From positions 1 through 64,000 of the forward strand of contig NW_027441206.1 in NCBI RefSeq assembly GCF_949628215.1: a stretch of 64,000 nt of DNA, given 5' to 3'. The notes below the pieces were generated by a model. The model was not told where the DNA came from. It made no database searches and worked only from the letters and a program-made list of their open reading frames with translations. The position numbers and the translations under genes are program-made. Shown here in pieces: positions 20,551 through 31,300 of the stretch; the first letter of the stretch is position 1; the number at the start of each line of letters is the position of its first letter. Source of the stretch: Phalacrocorax aristotelis. Taxonomy: Eukaryota > Chordata > Aves > Suliformes > Phalacrocoracidae.

Positions 20551-22232
20551 CCTGTTCCTGTTGTTCAGTTTCTTCTTTTTTGGCTTTGTGTGATTCTCTC
20601 TGTGATTCTGTTTTTCTCTGCCTCGCTTTTCCCAGCTCCCCGTCCCTCACTTGGAATGCCCGTTGTCCTTCACCAGCTCACTCTCCCTTGGTTGCCATCC
20701 CCGTTTCTGAATTCTTCCTGCTTTGCCACGTAGCCCGTGACTTTTTTCTTAATCTCTCTCTGTCTGCCTCAACGCTCCCCCCGCGCTTTTTCATTCGTCT
20801 GCTCTGCTCTGCACCCTGCTACTGTTCTTGCCTTTCTGAGTTCTTCTCTGTCGAGCTCCCTTTCCCTATTTGTGGATTCCTGTTCTTCCTGCAGCCACCG
20901 CTGTTCCCTGTGACCTCCGTCTCTCTCTGTCCAGCTCCCTGTCCCTAGGTTTTAATCCCTGCCTCTGCCCGCTGTAGCCCGTCTAGGTTTTTCTCTCGGC
21001 CTCTCTCTCTGTCCGGCTCCCTCTCTCTGTGTTCTAATTCCACGTTCTCTGTCACGTAGACCCGTGCTATTTGTTTGTCCTCATCTCTCTCTGTCCAGCT
21101 CCTTGCTGCGATGTTTTATTTCTTCCCTCTCTGTCTGTCTTTGTAGCCCGTTGCCGTTGTTGTTTTTTTTTTTTTTTTTTTCCCACTTGTTTCTTCATGT
21201 GTCTCTGTCTGCCTCCCAGTGCCTGATCTTTAATTCCTCCTTCCCTGTAGGCCGCTGTTCCTTTTTTCCATTCTACATTGTGTTCTCTTTGGTCTGCTGT
21301 TCTTATTCATCGATTCCCTCCTCGCTGCCCTGTGGCTTGTCCCCATTTATTGTTGCCTCTCTCTCCCTCTCTCTGGCTTCTTGCCCCTGTTTTTAAAATT
21401 CCTCCCTCTCTTCTCTCTTCCCTGTTGGCCGTGTGATCTTCAGCCTTTCTCCACCTCTTTCTGCCCAGCTCTCTGCGTCTATTCATTCATTCTTCCCTCT
21501 CTGCCCTGTAGCCTGTAGCTTCTGTCCTTTCTCCATCTTGCTGTCTCTGGCTTCCCCGTGACCCTCTTTTAGAATTGTTTCTCTCTTCTCTCTGTACGCA
21601 TTGCGATTCCTTTTGCTCTCCATCTCCCTTTGTTTTGGTGTTTTTTTTGTTGTTTTTCTGGCTCCCTGTCCCTAATTGTTAATTCTCTGCCTTCTCATGC
21701 TCTGTACCACGTAGCCCCATGGTTTGTTTTGTGGTGTTCCCTCCCCGGCCCCTTCCCTCCGTCGCTGGCCGTCTCGCCTCCCTGTCCCCGTGGCTTCATT
21801 CTTCCCTTTCTGCCCTGTTCTTGTCGCTTATCTTGTCTGTCTCCATCTCGCTCGGTCCAGCTTCCTGCCCCTATTCTTCTTTCCTCCCTCGCTGTCGTGC
21901 TGCCTGCCCCAGGTTCTTTGTGCGTCTCCAGCCTGCTCCTCATCCTTCTTTGTTGGTCTGTGTCCTGCTCTTCCCCTCTCTCTGCTGCTTTTATCTCCAC
22001 CTCCGTCAGGCTCCCTGTCCTCCTCTGGCCGTCCTGTTCCCTGCCTCGTGCCTTCTCACTACACGCACACACGCCCCCCCCGCCCCCGTCCAGCCGGATG
22101 CTGCTCTTCTCTCCTCCTACTGTCCTGTGCCCTGCTCCTCACCTTTGGTGGCCTCCCCCTCTGCCCAGCAGCCCGTCGCTCCAGGAGCCAGGCGACGGAC
22201 GGTCCGTTCCCTGCCAAACCGGGACAAGCGCG

Positions 22233-22533
22233 TGCCGTGGCTTAGCCTCAGCTGGCAACTCTGCACCAGGGAGCTGCTTGCTCGCTCCACCCTCAGTGGG
22301 CTGGGGGAGAGAGCTGGAAGGGTAAAAGTGAGAAAAATCATGGGTTGAGATCAAGACGGTTTAATAGGTAAAGCAAAAGCTGTGCGTGGAAGCAAAGCAA
22401 GGAATTAATTCGCTCCTCCTTTTCGGCGGGCAGGTGTTGAGCTGTTTCTGGGAAAGCAGGGCTCTGTCATGTGTAACGGTTAGTTAGGAAGAGAAATGCC
22501 GTAGCCCCCAAGGACTCCCCCTTCTTCCCACAG
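22233..22533 (-). mobile_element. LTR2, truncated, unit 6
   Basis: A 301-bp remnant with the common breakpoint. Confidence 0.8.
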
Positions 22534-22641
22534 TTGGAACCCGCAGTTCGGTACGGGCGTGTAGTGCACGAGCGAGCTAGGCTATGTGCCTAGGAAGCCT
22601 CATCTCGTAAGAGCTGTAAGACACCCCCGTGTTCTCTTCAG

Positions 22642-22751
22642 GTGGAGGTCGGCCTAGAGTCTGGAGCTGCAGAAGAGGCAGGGAGGAGAGGAGGGGAAAG
22701 AAGCATGTGAACGGCTAAATTGTGCCAGCAGCGCTGAGAGCGAGAGTCGCG
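22642..22751 (+). ncRNA. 110-bp array exon, unit 7 copy
   Basis: Acceptor and donor intact. Confidence 0.5.
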
Positions 22752-23087
22752 GTGAGTCCTGGGCCAGTGGGGCCCCGTTGCCTCTCTTGTACGTCCTGGG
22801 CCCTCCCTGTCTCTCCCCCGGCCCCCTCTCTTTCCTTACCTGCTGCAAAATTATTTTTTTTTTGCGCCCCCCCCGCACCTTCTTTCTCCGTCTCGCTCTG
22901 AGTGGCTCCCTGCCTCCCCGTCTTTTCAGTCCTCCCTCTCTCTGTCCTGTAGCCTGTGGCTACTTGTTCTTTCTCCGCCTCTCTCTGCCTGGCTCTGGCT
23001 CCGTTTTTATTTTTTTACTCCTCCTGCTCTGTCCTGTAGCCTGTCGGTATTTTTGTCTTTCTCTGGCTCTCTCGGTCTGACTCCCTG

Positions 23088-23615
23088 TGTTACCGAAAAA
23101 CGCGGTAAAATCGGAAACAACTCCTCAAGACCAATTTAGTATTAAAGAGCAGGCATTCTTTATTCACGGCGCCGGATGCACGGGGGATCGCTCCTCCTGG
23201 CGTGCGTACCTCACGCACCTTTCCCGTTCAATTTGTAGATCAAAATTTTACGTATTCATACGTATTCATTTTTGTCCTGTCTGCTGATCGGTACAAACTT
23301 GCTCGTTCCGTATGTAAATCGCTGCGCAGGCTCGGTGGTGGTCCGTGAGTCGGTGGTCGCGATCTCCCCCTGCCAGAATTGCCTTTTACCTTCTTGGCTG
23401 TTAATCTTGGCAGTCTTGGCTAGTTCTCTCAGTCCGCTCCACGAAACCGCGTTTTGTCGTCCTTTTCTGACAGAAGCACGTTGTCTGTTGTTCTGCTGAC
23501 GTTAACGATCGCCTAGGGACTAAAATGCAGATCGACAGGTGCGCTGATTCGTACGCTCCATGTTCCCGTAATGGAACACCGTCTCTGGTTGGCTGATTTC
23601 ATCGCTTTGGTTACA
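23088..23615 (-). mobile_element. Solo LTR1 (528-bp form), unit 7
   Basis: Ends and flanks conserved, with one private change in the TATA-proximal stretch. Confidence 0.85.
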
Positions 23616-25294
23616 CCTGTTCCTGTTGTTCAGTTTCTTCTTTTTTGGCTTTGTGTGATTCTCTCTGTGATTCTGTTTTTCTCTGCCTCGCTTTTCCCAG
23701 CTCCCCGTCCCTCACTTGGAATGCCCGTTGTCCTTCACCAGCTCACTCTCCCTTGGTTGCCATCCCCGTTTCTGAATTCCTCCTGCTTTGCCACGTAGCC
23801 CGTGACTTTTTTCTTAATCTCTCTCTGTCTGCCTCAACGCTCCCCCCGCGCTTTTTCATTCGTCTGCTCTGCTCTGCACCCTGCTACTGTTCTTGCCTTT
23901 CTGAGTTCTTCTCTGTCGAGCTCCCTTTCCCTATTTGTGAATTCCTGTTCTTCCTGCAGCCACCGCTGTTCCCTGTGACCTCCGTCTCTCTCTGTCCAGC
24001 TCCCTGTCCCTAGGTTTTAATCCCTGCCTCTGCCCGCTGTAGCCCGTCTAGGTTTTTCTCTCGGCCTCTCTCTCTGTCCGGCTCCCTCTCTCTGTGTTCT
24101 AATTCCACGTTCTCTGTCACGTAGACCCGTGCTATTTGTTTGTCCTCATCTCTCTCTGTCCAGCTCCTTGCTGCGACGTTTTATTTCTTCCCTCTCTGTC
24201 TGTCTTTGTAGCCCGTTGCCGTTGTTGGTTTTTTTTTTTTTTCCCACTTGTTTCTTCATGTGTCTCTGTCTGCCTCCCAGTGCCTGATCTTTAATTCCTC
24301 CTTCCCTGTAGGCCGCTGTTCCTTTTTTCCATTCTACATTGTGTTCTCTTTGGTCTGCTGTTCTTATTCATCGATTCCCTCCTCGCTGCCCTGTGGCTTG
24401 TCCCCATTTATTGTTGCCTCTCTCTCCCTCTCTCTGGCTTCTTGCCCCTGTTTTTAAAATTCCTCCCTCTCTTCTCTCTTCCCTGTTGGCCGTGTGATCT
24501 TCAGCCTTTCTCCACCTCTTTCTGCCCAGCTCTCTGCGTCTATTCATTAATTCTTCCCTCTCTGCCCTGTAGCCTGTAGCTTCTGTCCTTTCTCCATCTT
24601 GCTGTCTCTGGCTTCCCCGTGACCCTCTTTTAGAATTGTTTCTCTCTTCTCTCTGTACGCATTGCGATTCCTTTTGCTCTCCATCTCCCTTTGTTTTGGT
24701 GGTTTTTTTGTTGTTTTTCTGGCTCCCTGTCCCTAATTGTTAATTCTCTGCCTTCTCATGCTCTGTACCACGTAGCCCCATGGTTTGTTTTGTGGTGTTC
24801 CCTCCCCGGCCCCTTCCCTCCGTCGTTGGCCGTCTCGGCTCCCTGTCCCCGTGGCTTCATTCTTCCCTTTCTGCCCTGTTCTTGTCGCTTATCTTGTCTG
24901 TCTCCATCTCGCTCGGTCCAGCTTCCTGCCCCTGTTCTTCTTTCCTCCCTCGCTGTCGTGCTGCCTGCCCCAGGTTCTTTGTGCGTCTCCAGCCTGCTCC
25001 TCATCCTTCTTTGTTGGTCTGTGTCCTGCTCTTCCCCTCTCTCTGCTGCTTTTATCTCCACCTCCGTCAGGCTCCCTGTCCTCCTCTGGCCGTCCTGTTC
25101 CCTGCCTCGTGCCTTCTCACTACACGCACACACGCCCCCCCCCGCCCCCGTCCAGCCGGATGCTGCTCTTCTCTCCTCCTACTGTCCTGTGCCCTGCTCC
25201 TCACCTTTGGTGGCCTCCCCCTCTGCCCAGCAGCCCGTCGCTCCAGGAGCCAGGCGACGGACGGTCCGTTCCCTGCCAAACCGGGACAAGCGCG

Positions 25295-25595
25295 TGCCGT
25301 GGCTTAGCCTCAGCTGGCAACTCTGCACCAGGGAGCTGCTTGCTCGCTCCACCCTCAGTGGGCTGGGGGAGAGAGCTGGAAGGGTAAAAGTGAGAAAAAT
25401 CATGGGTTGAGATCAAGACGGTTTAATAGGTAAAGCAAAAGCTGTGCGTGGAAGCAAAGCAAGGAATTAATTCGCTCCTCCTTTTCGGCGGGCAGGTGTT
25501 GAGCTGTTTCTGGGAAAGCAGGGCTCTGTCATGTGTAACGGTTAGTTAGGAAGAGAAATGCCGTAGCCCCCAAGGACTCCCCCTTCTTCCCACAG
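25295..25595 (-). mobile_element. LTR2, truncated, unit 7
   Basis: A 301-bp remnant; the last truncated copy before the long unit 8. Confidence 0.8.
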
Positions 25596-25703
25596 TTGGA
25601 ACCCGCAGTTCGGTACGGGCGTGTAGTGCACGAGCGAGCTAGGCTACGTGCCTAGGAAGCCTCATCTCGTAAGAGCTGTAAGACACCCCCGTGTTCTCTT
25701 CAG

Positions 25704-25813
25704 GTGGAGGTCGGCCTAGAGTCTGGAGCTGCAGAAGAGGCAGGGAGGAGAGGAGGGGAAAGAAGCATGTGAACGGCTAAATTGTGCCAGCAGCGCTGAG
25801 AGCGAGAGTCGCG
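25704..25813 (+). ncRNA. 110-bp array exon, unit 8 copy
   Basis: Acceptor and donor intact; the last exon copy before CpG block 2. Confidence 0.5.
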
Positions 25814-26150
25814 GTGAGTCCTGGGCCAGTGGGGCCCCGTTGCCTCTCTTGTACGTCCTGGGCCCTCCCTGTCTCTCCCCCGGCCCCCTCTCTTTCCTTA
25901 CCTGCTGCAAAATTATTTTTTTTTTGCGCCCCCCCCCGCACCTTCTTTCTCCGTCTCGCTCTGAGTGGCTCCCTGCCTCCCCGTCTTTTCAGTCCTCCCT
26001 CTCTCTGTCCTGTAGCCTGTGGCTACTTGTTCTTTCTCCGCCTCTCTCTGCCTGGCTCTGGCTCCGTTTTTATTTTTTTACTCCTCCTGCTCTGTCCTGT
26101 AGCCTGTCGGTATTTTTGTCTTTCTCTGGCTCTCTCGGTCTGACTCCCTG

Positions 26151-26678
26151 TGTTACCGAAAAACGCGGTAAAATCGGAAACAACTCCTCAAGACCAATTT
26201 AGTATTAAAGAGCAGGCATTCTTCATTCACGGCGCCGGATGCACGGGGGATCGCTCCTCCTGGCGTGCGTACCTCACGCACCTTTCCCGTTCAATTTGTA
26301 GATCAAAATTTTACGTATTCATACGTATTCATTATTGTCCTGTCTGCTGATCGGTACAAACTTGCTCGTTCCGTATGTAAATCGCTGCGCAGGCTCGGTG
26401 GTGGTCCGTGAGTCGGTGGTCGCGATCTCCCCCTGCCAGAATTGCCTTTTACCTTCTTGGCTGTTAATCTTGGCAGTCTTGGCTAGTTCTCTCAGTCCGC
26501 TCCACGAAACCGCGTTTTGTCGTCCTTTTCTGACAGAAGCACATTGTCTGTTGTTCTGCTGACGTTAACGATCGCCTAGGGACTAAAATGCAGATCAACA
26601 GGTGCGCTGATTCGTACGCTCCATGTTCCCGTAATGGAACACCGTCTCTGGTTGGCTGATTTCATCGCTTTGGTTACA
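26151..26678 (-). mobile_element. Solo LTR1 (528-bp form), unit 8
   Basis: Ends and flanks conserved. The poly(A) signal region reads CTTCATTC on the plus strand instead of CTTTATTC, so the minus-strand AATAAA is lost in this copy only. Confidence 0.85.
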
Positions 26679-28392
26679 CCTGTTCCTGTTGTTCAGTTTC
26701 TTCTTTTTTGGCTTTGTGTGATTCTCTCTGTGATTCTGTTTTTCTCTGCCTCGCTTTTCCCAGCTCCCCGTCCCTCACTTGGAATGCCCGTTGTCCTTCA
26801 CCAGCTCACTCTCCCTTGGTTGCCATCCCCGTTTCTGAATTCCTCCTGCTTTGCCACGTAGCCCGTGGCTTTTTTCTTAATCTCTCTGTCTGCCTCAACG
26901 CTCCCGCCGCGCTTTTTCATTCGTCTGCTCTGCTCTGCACCCTGCTACTGTTCTTGCCTTTCTGAGTTCTTCTCTGTCCAGCTCCCTTTCCCTGTTCATG
27001 AATTCCTGTTCTTCCTGCACCCGCCGCTGTTCCCTGTGACCTCCGTCTCTCTCTGTCCAGCTCCCTGTCCCTAGGTTTTAATTCCTGCCTCTGCCCGCTG
27101 TAGCCCGTCTAGATTTTTCTCTCGGCCTCTCTCTCTGTCCGGCTCCCTCTCTCTGTGTTCTAATTCCACGTTCTCTGTCACGTAGACCCGTGCTATTTGT
27201 TTGTCCTCATCTCTCTCTGTCCAGCTCCTTGCTGCTATGTTTTCTTTCTTCCCTCTCTCTCTGTCTTTGTAGCCCATTTCTGTTGTTGTGTTTTTGGTTT
27301 TGTTTTTTTTTTCCACTTGTTTCTTCGTTTGTCTCTGTCTGCCTCCCAGTGCCTGATCTTTAATTCCTCCTTCCCTGTTGGGCCGCTGTTCCTTTTTTCC
27401 ATTCTACGTTGTGTTCTCTTTGGTCTCCTGTTCTTATTCATCGGTTCCCTCCTCGCCGCCCTGTGGCTTGTCCCCATTTTAGTGTTGCCTCTCTCTCCCT
27501 CTCTCTGGCTTCTTGCCCCTGTTTTTAAAATTCCTCCCTCTCTTCTCTCTTCCCTGTTGGCCGTGTGATCGTCAGCCTTTCTCCACCTCTTTCTGCCCAG
27601 CTCTCTGTGTCTATCCATTAATTCTTCCCTCTCTGCCCTGTAGCCTGTAGCTTTTGTCCTTTCTCCATCTTGCTGTCTCTGGCTTCCCCGTGACCCTCTT
27701 TTAGAATTGTTTCTCTCTTCTTTCTGTACGCATTGCGATTCCTTTTGCTCCCCATCTCCCTTTGTTTTGGGTGTTGTTTTGTTGTTGTTTTTCTGGCTCC
27801 CTGTCCCTAATTGTTAATTCTCTGCCTTCTCGTGCTCTGTACCACGTAGCCCTGTGGTTTGTTTTGTGGTGTTCCCTCCCCGGCCCCTTCCCTCCGTCGT
27901 TGGCTGTCTCGGCTCCCTGTCCCCGTGGCTTCATTCTTCCCTTTCTGCCCTGTTCTTGTCGCTTATCTTGTCTTTCTCCATCGCGCTCGGTCCAGCTTCC
28001 TGCCCCTATTCTTCTTTCCTCCCTCGCTGTCGTGCTGCCTGCCCCAGGTTCTTTGTGCGTCTCCAGCCTGCTCCTCTTCCTTCTTTGTTGGTCTGTGTCC
28101 TGCTCTTCCCTCTTTCTGCTGCCTCTCTTCCCCTCTCTCTGCTGCTTTTATCTCCACCTCCGTCAGGCTCCCTGTCCTTCTCTGGCCGTCCTGTTCCCTG
28201 CCTCGTGCCTTCTCACTACACGCACACACGTCCCCCCCGCCCGTCCAGCCGGATGCCGCTCTTCTCTTCTCTCTTCCTACTGTCCCGTGCCCTGCTCCTC
28301 ACCTTTGGTGGCCTCCCCCTCTGCCCAGCAGCCCGTCGCCCCAGGAGCCAGGCGACGGAAGGTCCGTTCCCTGCCAAACCGGGACAAGCGCG

Positions 28393-28958
28393 TGCCGTGG
28401 CTTAGCCCCAGCTGGCTATTCTGCACCAGGGAGCTGCTTGCTCGCTCCACCCTCAGTGGGCTGGGGGAGAGAGCTGGAAGGGTAAGAGTGAGAAAAATCA
28501 TGGGTTGAGATCAAGGCTGTTTAATAGGTAAAGCAAAAGCTGTGCGTGGAAGCAAAGCAAGGAATTAATTCACTCCTCCTTTTCGGCGGGCAGGTGTTGA
28601 GCCACCTCTGGGAAAGCAGGGCTCTGTCATGTGTAACGGTTACTTAGGAAGAGAAATGCCGTAGCCCCCAAGGACTCCCCCTTCTTCCCCCAGCTGCGTG
28701 TGCTGAGCGTGATGTCAAATGGTATGGATTATCCCTTTGGTCAGTTAGCTGGGAAAGCTTTCCCAGCTGTGTCCTCTCCCAGCCTACTTGCTGGTGGGGC
28801 ACTGAGAGAACCAGAAGAGGCCCTGACTGTGGAAGCAGTGCTCAGCAAGAACCAAAACATCTCTACATTATTAACGGTGTTTTGAGCATAAATCCAAAAT
28901 GTATCCCTTCCTAGCTACTGTGGAGAAAATGAGCACTATCGCAGCCAACACCAGCTCC
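28393..28958 (-). mobile_element. LTR2, full length, unit 8
   Basis: It aligns with the unit 1 copy end to end. It lacks the ~29-bp C-rich expansion, which explains most of the length difference (566 against 595 bp). Confidence 0.8.
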
Positions 28959-29608
28959 GTGCGGCTGCGGCAACGGCGGCCGAGGTGGCCTTGGGGCAGG
29001 GGGAGCGTTGGGGACCCTGACCCACGAATGGCTCCTGGGACTTGTTACGTGCGCGCCTGCACAAACACCTGCCCTCTCCTTTGCCCTCAGGGCTGCGTTT
29101 GCGCTGCCTTTGCGTGGGGCAAGGGGCTGTGATGGAGCCCAGGGGAGGAGGTGGTGCACTGTGGGGGTGAGGGGAGGGGGCCCCCCGTTGCTGCTGCGCC
29201 TCAGCTGATGGCGGGGTCTGGATGGAGGAGCCCCAGGTGCGGGCGGTGGGGCTGATGGTGCCGGCTCCTCCCTGGAAAAGGGGTGGTGCCCGGCTCCGGG
29301 GGGCCAGTGTGAGCCGAGGGCGGAGCGGAGCTGTGGCCGAGCGTCAGTGGGCTGCGACTGTAGCGAGGGAGGAGGTGAGCGGGGGCTGGGTGGTGGAGCG
29401 CTGCGTCCCGGGTCAAGCCCCGAGGAGGGCTGCGGCGGGGCAGCGCTGGGTCGGAGCGGGCGGTGGGGAGAGCGAGGCTGTGCTGAGGGCTCGGTGGGGC
29501 TTCCGGGTGCATCGGCGGCCGGGACGGTGGCCCGCAGGGTCCGAGAGCGGGGAGGGCGGGCTGGCGGCGTGCCTGGAGGCTGGCCGTGCGGCCGTGTTGT
29601 GCCGCAGA

Positions 29609-29753
29609 GCGTGCCGGGAGGTGTAGTCCTTGCGGCGCGCGGCTGCCGGGCGGCCGTGTTGTGGCGCAGAGCATGCCCGGAGGTGTAGTCCTTGCGGCGC
29701 GCGGCTGCCGGGCGGCCGTGTTGTGGCGCAGAGCGTGCCGGGAGGTGTAGTCC
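29609..29753 (-). promoter_or_regulatory. Tandem ZNF143-type sites, three 62-bp repeats
   Basis: Repeats begin at about 29609, 29671 and 29733 and keep the ACTACACCTCC core on the minus strand. The CATGC end varies: GCACGC in two copies and a changed CCGGGC in the middle copy. Confidence 0.65.
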
Positions 29754-30311
29754 TGGCGCAGTGGCTGCCGGCCCTGTCACGTGGTTCGCCGGGGCGTGGC
29801 AGGAGGCGCGGTCTTCCGGCGCTCGGGTGCCGGGCGGCCGTGCCGCGTACGGTAGGCGCGGTGTATTTTTGGGGTTGGATTCATGTTGATTTCTGGGGGC
29901 TTGCAGGTGCGGCCGCTCCCCGAGAAGCGGTGAGTTCCCCGGGAGCTGACAGAAGGGAAGAGGGAAAGGAGGAGGACCTTTTCCCCCTGCCCAGGGCGCA
30001 GATGATGGCCGCCTCCCCGGCTCGCCGGAGCTCCCGCTCAGCCTCCCCTTGCCCCCCCCTTGCCCCGTGCGCCTGCCCCCAGCCCCGGCACCTCCCCTGA
30101 AGCGTGCTGCGTAGCCCTTGGCCGCCCCCAGGCCCTGTCGTGAAGGCAGCGAGCCGGCCCTCAAGCGCACTGGATTCCCCCTCGGCGCAGGGGCCCGTAG
30201 CAGTAGCGCGGGGAAGGGGCGCTGTGTCCAGAAGCCCCTGCGCAAGGAGGGGCTTTGGTCAGGGTCGATCGACGGTAATGACGGTCGCTGTTTCTTCTTT
30301 CCCTCTCCCAG

Positions 30312-30503
30312 AGACCGTGCTGAGGACGTGGTTGTCTGTCCTTCCCCCGGGGACGCCGTCGACTGCGGCCGTCTCAGGCTTGCGTGGCTTCTCTCTGCCC
30401 GGCTTTGCCATCCTCGCGGCGCCGGGGCGAAAAGGGACACACAGAGCCCTTCCCGGCTGTGGACAGGAGCTGCCTCGGCTGAAGCTGGAGACGCCAACGA
30501 AAG
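30312..30503 (+). ncRNA. Exon-like segment of CpG block 2
   Basis: A 192-bp copy of 6841-7032 with the same CTCTCCCAG acceptor and GTAAAG donor. Confidence 0.45.
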
Positions 30504-30685
30504 GTAAAGCAGAAGAAACTGAAGGCGCTCTGGCTGCCAGCTGCCTTCCTGCTGCAGGCAAGAGAGAGCCTGTCCCTGCAGGTGAGGGAGGAAGGATCCC
30601 CCTTCATAGTCCGCAGCGGGCCAGGCCACCAACGTGCACCGCAGGGTCCGTACGCGTAACCCGGAGTTGGGTACGGGCGTGTAGT

Positions 30686-31124
30686 GCACGAGCGAGCTAG
30701 GCTACGTGCCGAGGAAGCCTCATCTCGTAAGAGCGGTAAGACACCCACGTATCCTCTTTAGGTGGAGGTCGGCCTAGAGTCTGGAGCTGCAGAAGAGGCA
30801 GGGAGGAGAGGAGGGGAAAGAAGCATCTGAACGGCTAAATTGTGCCAGCAGCGCTGAGAGCGAGAGTCGCGGTGAGTCCTGGGCCACTGGGGCCCCGTTG
30901 CCTCTCTTGTGCGTCCTGGGCCCTCCCTGTCTCTCCCCCGGCCCCGTCTCTTTCCTTACCTGCTGCAAAATTTTTTTTTGTTTGTTTTTTTTTTTTTTTT
31001 TTGCACCCCCCCGCACCTTCTTTCTCCATCTCGCTCTGAGTGGCTCCCTGCCTCCCCGTCTTTTCAGTCCTCCCTCTCTCTGTCCTGTAGCCTGTGGCTA
31101 CTTTTCTCTGCCTCTCTCTGCCTG
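30686..31124. repeat. Array unit 9, broken after ~440 bp
   Basis: It begins like every unit and contains the 110-bp exon at 30762-30871, here with a weaker CTCTTTAG acceptor and an intact GTGAGT donor. It then stops within the pyrimidine-rich minisatellite. LTR1 and all later parts are absent. At about 31124/31125 it joins a CpG-block fragment with little or no overlap. It marks the right edge of the array. Confidence 0.85.
30762..30871 (+). ncRNA. 110-bp array exon, unit 9 copy
   Basis: The sequence is preserved but the acceptor tract is altered (ATCCTCTTTAG). The internal CATGTGAACG has become CATCTGAACG, removing the ATG. Confidence 0.4.
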
Positions 31125-31300
31125 CACTGGATTCCCCCTCGGCGCAGGGGCCCGTAGCAGTAGCGCGGGGAAGGAGCGGTGTGTCCAGAAGCCCCTGTGG
31201 AAGGAGGCTTTGGTCAGGGTTGATCTGCGGTAATAACGGTTGCTGTTTCCTCTTTCCCTCTCCCAGAGGCTGTGCTCAGGATGGGGTTGTCTGTCCTTCC
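31125..31300. repeat. Diverged CpG-block fragment fused to unit 9
   Basis: It is a diverged copy of about 6697-6880, including the GGCGCAGGGGCCC part and the CTCTCCCAG acceptor at 31266. Similarity ends near 31300. Together with 1920-2082 it shows that remnants of the CpG block border the array on both sides. Confidence 0.75.

Larger units (their letters stand above)
19501..22565. repeat. Array unit 6 (short form, 3.07 kb)
   Basis: The front matches unit 4 (GCTATGTGCC start, CATATGTAAATC in LTR1), but the rear is B-type like units 3 and 5. It is a recombinant of the two dimer members and ends the regular dimer pattern. The 110-bp exon is at 19577-19686. Confidence 0.9.
22566..25627. repeat. 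Array unit 7 (short form, 3.06 kb)
   Basis: It has a GCTATGTGCC start and an A-type rear, so it resembles unit 4. Private changes include CATTTTTGTCC in LTR1 and TGTGAATTCC near 23937. The 110-bp exon is at 22642-22751. Confidence 0.9.
25628..30685. repeat. Array unit 8 (long form, 5.06 kb)
   Basis: The front half, through LTR1, is of short-unit type. From about 26.87 kb the minisatellite changes to the C type of unit 1, and it continues into full LTR2 and CpG block 2. The switch inside the unit shows recombination between a short and a long unit. The 110-bp exon is at 25704-25813. Confidence 0.9.
28959..30685. promoter_or_regulatory. CpG block 2: CpG-island promoter region
   Basis: A near-identical copy of CpG block 1 with indels, including one fewer 62-bp ZNF143 repeat. 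The candidate first exon ends at a GTGAGT donor at 29930. A 592-codon minus-strand frame spans most of the block, but the matching region of block 1 is split by frameshifts into separate frames, so it is not a conserved gene. The two blocks flank the six short units like bookends. Confidence 0.7.

Noticed and set aside
28911..30689. 592-codon minus-strand frame over CpG block 2
   Set aside because: The near-identical CpG block 1 breaks it by frameshifts into separate frames, and it is proline/arginine-rich as expected of GC-rich DNA.
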